A stretch of DNA of 5,085 nt from a bacterium Ga0077546 (lineage in GTDB: Bacteria > Cyanobacteriota > Vampirovibrionia > Obscuribacterales > Obscuribacteraceae), in NCBI GenBank assembly GCA_001464165.1, contig LNEX01000014.1, positions 1-5,085 of the forward strand. The letters are read 5' to 3'. Position numbers and translations under genes: made by a program. This document shows positions 1 to 5,085 of this stretch, in pieces; the stretch's first letter is position 1, and the number at the start of each line of letters is the position of its first letter. The notes under the pieces are model-generated. The model saw only the letters and a program-made list of their open reading frames with translations. It had not been told where the DNA came from and searched no databases.

Positions 1-3000
1 TTAGCTTCAATCAGAATGCCCACCCCCAAGAAGAGTCGACACCGTTTAGCAGCCCCGTCGAACAAGACCTGCCATCAGGTACAAACACTGAAGCAGTAGC
101 TGAGCACAACTCATCGCCAGCTGAGCATGCAGCAGAACACGAGCAAGAAATACTAGCACCACAATTAAGGGCCCAGACAAATCCTCAGACAAACGCACAA
201 GATAATGCCACGGCCAATACTCACGAAAGTACTCGAGCAGATGCAGCTAGTGCAAAAGAAGCTCCTTTTGATGTTCACAAAGAGCAGCCTGCGCCTAGCC
301 GTCCCCACGTAGCAGCTCCAGATTTCTTTGCCTCAGACAAAGCTAAAGAGAACAGCCAAGCAAGATCAAACGGCACTACAGCAGAAAATGCGCGTCCGGC
401 CAAAGCAGCTACAGCAGCCGCATTTGACTTCTTTGCCGACAGTGCTTCTAGCAGCAAAAAATCTAACATAAGCAGCTCAGAGAGTCAAAGTAGAGAAAAC
501 AAAGAGAGTAGAGAAAACAAAGAGAGCCGAGAAAGTCGAGACAATAAAACAGACAAAGATGCCCATGGCACCTTTGAAAGCTTGCTCAACACAAAGAGCC
601 GCCCCACGGGGGGCCATCCTGAAGTTGACGCTGGCGAAAACACAGCTAAAGCAGTAAAAGGGCTAAAGCCTTCTATAGCAGAGCCCAAGAGTGGCTCGGT
701 AAAACTGCGAGTCAAAGATGACGACGATGATGATAATGACGATGATTTAGATCCCAGAGAAAAGGCCAAAACGAAGAAAAAGCTGCCACTCAAACGTTCG
801 CGTGATTTAGACGACGATGATGAAGATGATGACGATGACATAGACGAACCCTCAGGCGACGATGAAGATGACGAAATTCCTCAGCGCCGCTCGTTCTCGG
901 GTTCAGCAGCCAGCCTAAAAACTGCTGGCACAAAAATGGCAAGCAAAAGTAGTCGCTCGCGCGACATCAAGAAATCCAAAATTGATGACGACGATGACGA
1001 CGACGCTAGTCGTCTGCGCAACAAATTTAGCAGCGGTCAAGGTCTCTTTACTCTTGCTGGATTCCCAATAGGCATAAAACTCATGGCAATAACGGCAGCC
1101 ATAGTATGCTGTTTTGCCTTCGCCATTTTCCACGTTCTCGGTAATGTGGCGAGCCTCACGGCCGGACAGACAGTAGTCGATAAAGCAGCTGGCCTAGCCG
1201 CCATGAACCCTGAAGTACCGACTCTGTCAGGTGATTGGCGCATACGCATCAAGCATGGCCCTCAGCAAATTATAGGTCAGATGAACCTAGATCAAAGTGG
1301 AACCAAAATCACAGGTCGCGGCCAAGATCGAGTGGGTCCTTACACCATAGTTGGCTTCATTGATACCAATAGAAAAACTCTCAACTTCACCAAGCGTTTT
1401 GTCGATCCGAACAACCGCGAAACCGGCCCACCTATTTTCTTTGTCGGCAATATTTTGCTTGAGCACATACCTCTGCACGTAGTTGGTGTTTGGGAATACA
1501 CAAAGAAATCAGGCTCTAGCTTTGGCTATCTAAACAAAGCTTCTACGTCAAAAATCAAAGGCGAGTGGCTAGCTCAACTAGATCGTTCTAAGCCGCCGAC
1601 AGAGGGCACCATAGCAGAAAGAGTTGCCAACCCGTTCCAGAACATGGGAGGAGAGGGCACAAAACCAACAAAAGCCTTCAATGCCATCGATTTCTTAACC
1701 GGCAACGGCATATTTGTATTCATTGGCGTTGGCGCATTCCTAGTCATTGCAACATTCTCCATGTTCGGCCCAACTGGCCAGATCAATATTTGGATCACCA
1801 AGCAATACATTCCCACACAAGTTAGAGCGCAACATAACAAGGTTAAAGCCCAACTGGCCAAAGGCCTGAAGAAAGGCAGTCTGCCGCTTGGCCAGAGAAC
1901 CGAATGGAAATGGTGGTTCCCTGCCCCATGGATAGTTAAAGACCTAGCTCTACCGCCAGAAATGCGCAAGGTTAATCCACACGTCTTGGTACTAGGCCAG
2001 GGTGGTAAAGGCAAAACTAGACTGGTAGCAAATATGGTGGCTCACGATATCATGAGCGACGATAGAGCAGTGGTGGTTATCGATTCAGACGGAACTCTGG
2101 TAGATTTACTCGCCCGCTGGATTTCAGCACAACCCAAAGCGCGCGAAATAGCCAAACGAGTGATACTGATTGACCCCACTCACAAGGGCAATACCAGCGC
2201 TTTCAACCCACTTCAACTTGGTGACATGGGCGATGTACAAACAGCAGCTGGTTCCATTGTTTATGGTTTCAAAGCCATTTACACTGAACCTCCTGGTTCG
2301 CAATCACAATGGAACGCTCAAACGGCTGATATTCTGCGCAACGCCGTGCTGCTTTTGATGGCCAATAACAAGACCCTGACGGACCTACCTAACCTTCTGA
2401 ACGACAATGACTTCCGCGATGTCTTGCTAGAAAATGTCGAGCGCAAGAAAGATGAGCGCATTGAGTTTTCTACCCTTCTCGACCAGTGGGGAAGATATAA
2501 GAAACTAGCAAGAACAGATCAGTGGATCACCTGGGTTGAACCGATTTTGAACAGAGTCAACCCAATGCTCAGCAATCCGCGCATCCGCTCAATTCTGACG
2601 AAACCAGAAGGTGATCTGCACCTGCTTAATGTGATCATGGAGAAGAAAATTCTTTTGGTCAAAATTCCCCAAGGGGAATTTGGTCAAGATGCCAACTTAT
2701 TAGGTTCACTCGTGGTCAGCGGCGTTAAACAAGCAGCACTGACACTGTCTTCAGGAAGCGCTAGCAAGCAAAATCCTGTAGCTCTCTACCTAGACAACTT
2801 CGATACCTTCATTGAAAAAGAAACACTAGAAAACATCACATCTGAAACCAAGAAGTTCAAGATAGGCTTAGTGGGAGTGACAAAGAGTCTTCAACACCTA
2901 CCAGAAGACTTCCGCAACGAGCTAATCATCAACATCGGCACTCTTATTACCTTTGCTCTATCAAAAAAAGACGGCGATTTACTCGGACCTCAGATGTTCC

Positions 3001-3317
3001 CTATCGACGGCAGAAAGATCAAGAACACGACGATGACCAACTTCTTCAACCCTGTAAACTCAACGCCACAATTCGAGCTGGTTTCTGACGAAGAAAAGCT
3101 CAACATAGACAAAGTAGTGCGCCAAGAAGAAAGAACTTTCTTTGCCTACAGAATGGGTGCAGAAGGTGCGCTATTCAACCTAAAATCGCACCCATTTGAA
3201 GATATTCCTGATTCTAAGGTAAACGAAAAACTGATTGATAAAATGCGCTTGGCTACATCAAAGAAATCAGCAAAGAGTGAATCAGGAAAAATTACATCCG
3301 GCAAGAGCGAAGATTGA
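1..3317 (+). CDS. VirD4/TraG-like membrane-anchored P-loop ATPase with long acidic N-terminus (5' partial)
   Basis: Residues are numbered from the first full codon at base 3, giving 1104 residues to the TGA at 3315-3317. The frame is open to the left edge without a stop or in-frame ATG, so the true start lies upstream; the TTG at 582 lacks a Shine-Dalgarno site. Order: disordered region 1-355; membrane helix 360-380; beta-rich outer domain 408-527; membrane helix 569-588; basic linker; ATPase about 655-1060; Lys/Ser tail. Seen in the ATPase: Walker A GQGGKGKT (665-672), strand VVVIDSDG (690-697), DPTH then FNPL (724-737), the coupling-protein pattern around W770/LRN, IPQGEFG (888-894), Walker B ALYLDNFD (927-934) and a TraG-like C-terminal block GTLITF...KKDGDLL (979-994). 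This order matches conjugative coupling proteins (VirD4/TraD/TraG), which hydrolyse ATP at the inner membrane to feed substrates into a channel. Substrate and partners are unknown. The visible part already exceeds usual VirD4 proteins (about 550-750 residues). Confidence 0.85.
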   Translation, partial: SFNQNAHPQEESTPFSSPVEQDLPSGTNTEAVAEHNSSPAEHAAEHEQEILAPQLRAQTNPQTNAQDNATANTHESTRADAASAKEAPFDVHKEQPAPSRPHVAAPDFFASDKAKENSQARSNGTTAENARPAKAATAAAFDFFADSASSSKKSNISSSESQSRENKESRENKESRESRDNKTDKDAHGTFESLLNTKSRPTGGHPEVDAGENTAKAVKGLKPSIAEPKSGSVKLRVKDDDDDDNDDDLDPREKAKTKKKLPLKRSRDLDDDDEDDDDDIDEPSGDDEDDEIPQRRSFSGSAASLKTAGTKMASKSSRSRDIKKSKIDDDDDDDASRLRNKFSSGQGLFTLAGFPIGIKLMAITAAIVCCFAFAIFHVLGNVASLTAGQTVVDKAAGLAAMNPEVPTLSGDWRIRIKHGPQQIIGQMNLDQSGTKITGRGQDRVGPYTIVGFIDTNRKTLNFTKRFVDPNNRETGPPIFFVGNILLEHIPLHVVGVWEYTKKSGSSFGYLNKASTSKIKGEWLAQLDRSKPPTEGTIAERVANPFQNMGGEGTKPTKAFNAIDFLTGNGIFVFIGVGAFLVIATFSMFGPTGQINIWITKQYIPTQVRAQHNKVKAQLAKGLKKGSLPLGQRTEWKWWFPAPWIVKDLALPPEMRKVNPHVLVLGQGGKGKTRLVANMVAHDIMSDDRAVVVIDSDGTLVDLLARWISAQPKAREIAKRVILIDPTHKGNTSAFNPLQLGDMGDVQTAAGSIVYGFKAIYTEPPGSQSQWNAQTADILRNAVLLLMANNKTLTDLPNLLNDNDFRDVLLENVERKKDERIEFSTLLDQWGRYKKLARTDQWITWVEPILNRVNPMLSNPRIRSILTKPEGDLHLLNVIMEKKILLVKIPQGEFGQDANLLGSLVVSGVKQAALTLSSGSASKQNPVALYLDNFDTFIEKETLENITSETKKFKIGLVGVTKSLQHLPEDFRNELIINIGTLITFALSKKDGDLLGPQMFPIDGRKIKNTTMTNFFNPVNSTPQFELVSDEEKLNIDKVVRQEERTFFAYRMGAEGALFNLKSHPFEDIPDSKVNEKLIDKMRLATSKKSAKSESGKITSGKSED
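321..446 (+). repeat. Repeated DFFA short motif in the disordered region
   Basis: The tetrapeptide Asp-Phe-Phe-Ala occurs at residues 107-110 (context APDFFASD) and 142-145 (context AFDFFADS), 35 residues apart. A weaker relative, APFDVHK, sits at 87-93. At DNA level the two copies share GAYTTCTTTGCC. Phe-centred motifs in an otherwise hydrophilic region look like short linear binding peptides, but no known motif class is assigned. Confidence 0.5.
489..542 (+). repeat. 18-bp tandem repeat encoding SRENKE
   Basis: Two perfect 18-bp copies lie at 489-506 and 507-524, followed by a degenerate third at 525-542. They encode Ser-Arg-Glu-Asn-Lys-Glu twice and then SRESRD, followed by NK. The unit is a multiple of three, so changes in copy number keep the frame. 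The peptide is charged and likely disordered or helical. Confidence 0.85.
717..1004 (+). other. Three poly-aspartate tracts separated by basic clusters
   Basis: Residues 239-248 are nine Asp and one Asn, 268-292 are mostly Asp with some Glu, and 328-334 are seven Asp. Between them lie basic clusters (KTKKKLPLKRSR at about 255-266, and RSRDIKKSK just before the third tract). GAT and GAC codons are mixed, so this is amino-acid selection rather than a simple expanded DNA repeat. Such tracts may bind divalent metal, mimic DNA charge or contact basic partners. The role here is unknown. Confidence 0.8.
1080..1142 (+). other. Membrane helix 1 of the VirD4-like ATPase
   Basis: Residues 360-380 form an uninterrupted hydrophobic stretch (LMAITAAIVCCFAFAIFHVL). 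It is preceded by basic residues (LRNKF, then GIK) and followed by uncharged VASLTAG. The charge pattern fits an inward-facing N-terminus and an outward-facing following segment. Confidence 0.8.
1224..1583 (+). other. Beta-rich domain between the two membrane helices
   Basis: Residues 408-527 begin LSGDWRIRI and show alternating hydrophobic strands with Gly turns: GQMNLDQSGTKITGRGQD, then VGPYTIVGFID, TLNFTKRF, IFFVGNIL, VVGVWEYTKKSG and a closing GEWLAQL. The order W, then G-x-G-x-D, then G-x-Y/F-x-I-x-G, then F-x-K, then G-x-W resembles small lipocalin- or avidin-like beta-barrels as I know them. That fold is an inference by eye. The topology puts the domain outside the cytoplasmic membrane. 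Classical VirD4/TraD proteins have only a small loop here, so this segment is the clearest departure from the family. Confidence 0.55.
1707..1766 (+). other. Membrane helix 2 of the VirD4-like ATPase
   Basis: Residues 569-588 (GIFVFIGVGAFLVIATFSMF) are hydrophobic and are followed by a strongly basic segment (TKQYIPTQVRAQHNKVKAQLAKGLKKG). This places the C-terminal ATPase in the cytoplasm by the positive-inside rule. Confidence 0.85.
1995..2018 (+). other. Walker A (P-loop) of the VirD4-like ATPase
   Basis: GQGGKGKT at residues 665-672 fits GxxxxGK[ST], after the hydrophobic strand VLVL. K671 and T672 are the expected phosphate- and magnesium-binding residues, and both are present. Confidence 0.9.
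2654..2687 (+). repeat. 9-bp direct repeats flanking a 9-bp-arm inverted repeat, inside the ATPase gene
   Basis: TTTGGTCAA occurs at 2654-2662 and again at 2679-2687. Within and overlapping them, AAATTCCCC (2662-2670) and GGGGAATTT (2673-2681) are perfect reverse complements around a central AA. The segment encodes the conserved LLVKIPQGEFGQD block, so coding constraint may explain it. Confidence 0.6.
2778..2810 (+). other. Walker B region with Asp-Asn instead of Asp-Glu
   Basis: Residues 926-936 read VALYLDNFDTF. Four hydrophobic positions precede D931, as in Walker B, but the next residue is N932, where coupling ATPases usually carry the catalytic Glu (DEF). D934 lies close by. About 30 residues later, where relatives have a Thr-Gln or His-Gln sensor, the sequence is GVTKSLQHL, with K961 in the Gln position and Q964 three residues on. 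Confidence 0.7.
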
Positions 3318-3379
3318 TGCCCCAAAACTTGATAAGATACGGGTAGCTTGCAGTAACCGCATTCAGTTGCAATGAAAAA
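3318..3379 (+). other. Intergenic gap, probably within an operon
   Basis: Sixty-two bases separate the stop of the VirD4-like gene from the ATG of the HerA-like gene. I see no stable hairpin with a T-run and no well-spaced -35/-10 pair. There is also no clear Shine-Dalgarno sequence before the ATG at 3380; the preceding bases are GCAATGAAAAA. Co-transcription is the simplest reading. Confidence 0.55.
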
Positions 3380-5085
3380 ATGACTCAGGGGCCCAACAAT
3401 CGTAATATCTGGGAAGAGAAGATAGCCGATCTTCGAAGATACGACCTTGACAATCTAGAGAACGATCCAGTCGCCCCCGAAGACATAATCAGTTGGCCCG
3501 TACCAGGAATGACTTTCGTCAGAGTCGACGGCATTCTCCGCTCATGGGACATTGAGCGAGAAAAGCAACAACACGGCCAGCAAAATCAGCAAGATCCGGA
3601 TCCTTCTAAACCACCAAAACGCATGTATTTGATGGAAGATGCCCTCACTGGTCTGTATGGCGAAAAAGCTAACATTGCCTTCCTAGTCATCGGCAGCAAG
3701 ACCGGTGTCAATTACTACATGGGAATCTCCCAACCACACGTCACTGAAGGTGACGATTCAACAGAATCACCAGAAAAAGTTGCTTACAAGAGTCTTAAAT
3801 CTATTTTGCATAGTGTCTACGGCGGAGTAGACGTATACAAGAAGCCATTCTCATCCGACGAGATTCACGAACTAGTCGCCCCGCTGACTAAATACACAGG
3901 CATTGTCACAGGCATTCCCGCATTGAAATCAACCAGTGGCGAAACCATTGAGTCTGAGCAGATTGAAAGGCTAGCCGCTGGTCTAGCTGGGCGGGAGTTT
4001 GCCTTTCTCACGCTAGCTGTGCCGATTCCGCCAATGAACGTCACCAAAGAAGAGTTTGCTGTAGTTGATCAAATTCAACGAGCTCAAGAGAACGAAGACC
4101 CTGAGAAAAAGCGCAAAATCAAATATTATCTTGAACTGCAAGATGCTTATTTGAAACATATTCAGCTTGGTACTGCAGTAGGTATGTGGCTGACAGTGCC
4201 ATACTTCTTCACCAGAGACAAATCAGACTTTGTCAGATTGCAATCACTTTTGCGCGCTACTTATGTTGACGAATCAAGCAGACCGACACCAATGCGCACC
4301 CACGATATACCAGGGTTGGCAACACATATTCAACAATTTGGTTTACTGCGCAACAAGCGTTCAGAAGAAGTCTTCCAAGGCATGATGGAATACAAATTCT
4401 TGAGCCCACTTAATTCCCGCATGCTATCAGCTTTCATTCACTTGCCCAAGCGCGAAATGCCAGGCTTTAGAATTCGAAGATCTGCTGAATTCAGCCTTGC
4501 TGAAATTCCACCGAAAGATCCAACTAGAGTAATAGCAATCGGCAACATTCTGGACCGTGGCGAAGACACAGGCAACCTGTATTATATTGACGTTGACGCC
4601 CTGCAAAAACACACCATTGTCTGCGGTGTTACCGGCGGTGGTAAAACAAACACTTGTTTCTACTTACTTGGGCAGCTTTGGAATTTTGGCATTCCCTTTA
4701 TGGTGTGCGAACCGGCCAAATCAGAATATCGCCATATGATGTTGATGTCAGAATCATTCAAGGGCGTCGGTCAGGCCTTCTCACTTGGAGATGAGACCGT
4801 TTCGCCTTTCCGCTTGAACCCTTTTGAGATTATCAAAGGCGTAAAAGTTCAAACTCACCTAGACGCACTTAAGTCAGTGTTCAACGCCAGTTTTGAAATG
4901 TACTCGCCAATGCCGCAAGTACTAGAAAAAGCGCTCAACCAAATTTATGCGGTGCGTGGCTGGGACTTAGTCAACAACGTTAATCGCCGTCTGCCACCAG
5001 GCATGAACCCAGGCGACGCCGACTGTCCCGCCGAAATTTTCCCCACAATGAAAGACCTCTACGAAATCATCGACCCCGTGGTCGA
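3380..5085 (+). CDS. HerA-like (DUF87-type) ATP-binding protein, 3' partial
   Basis: The frame runs from ATG 3380 to the right edge, giving 568 complete codons without a stop. The frame is closed upstream by TAG at 3344-3346 with no other start between, so ATG 3380 is the first possible start despite a weak ribosome site. No membrane helix or signal peptide is visible, so the protein is probably cytoplasmic. Residues 1-350 are a family-specific N-terminal part with GIVTGIPALKS (174-184), FAFLTLAVPIPP (207-218) and a charged helical stretch at about 228-260. LPKREMPGF (355-363) leads into the ATPase core: Walker A GVTGGGKT (416-423), then CEPAKSEYR (443-451), where HerA itself has a DPHGEY-type motif, and SPFRLNPFE (475-483). 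These features match a widespread family of long bacterial HerA/VirB4-related ATP-binding proteins, ring-forming motors that translocate DNA or protein. Walker B and the arginine finger lie beyond the window, so activity cannot be judged. Its specific role is unknown. Confidence 0.85.
   Translation, partial: MTQGPNNRNIWEEKIADLRRYDLDNLENDPVAPEDIISWPVPGMTFVRVDGILRSWDIEREKQQHGQQNQQDPDPSKPPKRMYLMEDALTGLYGEKANIAFLVIGSKTGVNYYMGISQPHVTEGDDSTESPEKVAYKSLKSILHSVYGGVDVYKKPFSSDEIHELVAPLTKYTGIVTGIPALKSTSGETIESEQIERLAAGLAGREFAFLTLAVPIPPMNVTKEEFAVVDQIQRAQENEDPEKKRKIKYYLELQDAYLKHIQLGTAVGMWLTVPYFFTRDKSDFVRLQSLLRATYVDESSRPTPMRTHDIPGLATHIQQFGLLRNKRSEEVFQGMMEYKFLSPLNSRMLSAFIHLPKREMPGFRIRRSAEFSLAEIPPKDPTRVIAIGNILDRGEDTGNLYYIDVDALQKHTIVCGVTGGGKTNTCFYLLGQLWNFGIPFMVCEPAKSEYRHMMLMSESFKGVGQAFSLGDETVSPFRLNPFEIIKGVKVQTHLDALKSVFNASFEMYSPMPQVLEKALNQIYAVRGWDLVNNVNRRLPPGMNPGDADCPAEIFPTMKDLYEIIDPVV
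4625..4648 (+). other. Walker A (P-loop) of the HerA-like ATPase
   Basis: GVTGGGKT at residues 416-423 follows the strand HTIVC and is followed by NTCFYLLGQL. This matches the HerA/VirB4-type P-loop, with G-K-T intact at 421-423. Confidence 0.92.

Larger units (their letters stand above)
3..1070 (+). other. Low-complexity, probably disordered N-terminal region
   Basis: About 355 residues are rich in Ala, Ser, Gln, Asn, Glu, Asp and Lys, with few hydrophobics and no visible globular pattern. Residues 1-160 are Ala/Glu/Gln/Asn-rich with isolated Phe-containing motifs, 163-186 are Ser/Arg/Glu repeats, and 239-334 alternate poly-Asp with Lys/Arg clusters such as KTKKKLPLKRSR. No signal peptide is visible, and the following helix is flanked by basic residues, so this part most likely lies in the cytoplasm. 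A binding or regulatory tether is inferred. Bases 1-581 belong to this gene, because the frame is unbroken and continuous with the downstream ATPase. Confidence 0.75.

Noticed and set aside
485..841. Minus-strand ORF with a poly-Ser start
   Set aside because: It is the antisense shadow of the poly-Asp and Ser/Arg tracts of the + strand gene; long Ser runs arise directly from antisense GAT/GAC codons.
3..1070. Separate upstream gene encoding the low-complexity region
   Set aside because: There is no stop or new start with a ribosome site between this region and the membrane/ATPase part; the frame is continuous.
1768..1860. 13-bp direct repeat GCCCAACTGGCCA at 1768-1780 and 1848-1860
   Set aside because: The copies are read in different frames and encode unrelated residues. 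With no other structure nearby, chance is the best explanation.
1574..2014. Minus-strand ORF of 146 codons
   Set aside because: It lies opposite membrane helix 2 and the Walker A region of a well-supported gene, and its translation shows no recognisable domain.
2170..2358. Small + strand ORF in another frame
   Set aside because: It overlaps the conserved ATPase core entirely and has no motif of its own.
3329..3357. Possible promoter with TTGATA at 3329-3334
   Set aside because: No acceptable -10 hexamer lies 16-18 bases downstream, and the alternative TAAGAT at 3333 has no properly spaced -35.
4427..4739. Two short ORFs (minus 4427-4612 and plus 4557-4739)
   Set aside because: Both overlap the HerA-like gene around its P-loop and have no independent support.

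Overview
The window holds two protein-coding genes on the + strand, both cut off by the window edges, with 62 bases between them. Both encode P-loop ATPases of the FtsK-HerA superfamily, the group of DNA and protein pump motors that includes VirD4/TraG/TraD, VirB4, HerA and FtsK. No RNA gene, insertion sequence, CRISPR array, convincing promoter or terminator was seen. Dense coding, a short intergenic gap and a standard code point to a bacterium of roughly mid GC (estimated by eye). The lineage cannot be fixed from sequence alone; a deep-branching group such as the non-photosynthetic relatives of Cyanobacteria (Melainabacteria/Obscuribacterales) is only a weak guess.

Layout. Bases 1-3317 are one uninterrupted reading frame. 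It is open at the left edge, so the gene starts outside the window. The 1104 visible residues comprise a very long low-complexity N-terminal region (about 355 residues, with repeats, short Phe-rich motifs and three poly-Asp tracts), a membrane helix, an extracytoplasmic domain of about 120 residues with a beta-rich pattern, a second membrane helix, and a VirD4/TraG-like cytoplasmic ATPase ending in a Lys/Ser-rich tail. Bases 3318-3379 are a short intergenic gap without a visible terminator. Bases 3380-5085 hold the first 568 codons of a soluble HerA-like (DUF87-type) ATPase. The right edge cuts it after the Walker A region, so its Walker B lies outside.

Working together (inference). A membrane-anchored VirD4-like coupling ATPase followed by a HerA/VirB4-like ATPase resembles the motor pair of type IV secretion or conjugation. 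No channel, relaxase or pilus gene is visible, and the membrane protein has an unusual architecture: a large acidic N-terminus, an enlarged outer domain, and an Asn in place of the usual Walker B Glu. The pair is a candidate for an uncharacterised translocation, DNA-pumping or defence machine. The genes flanking the window would decide which.
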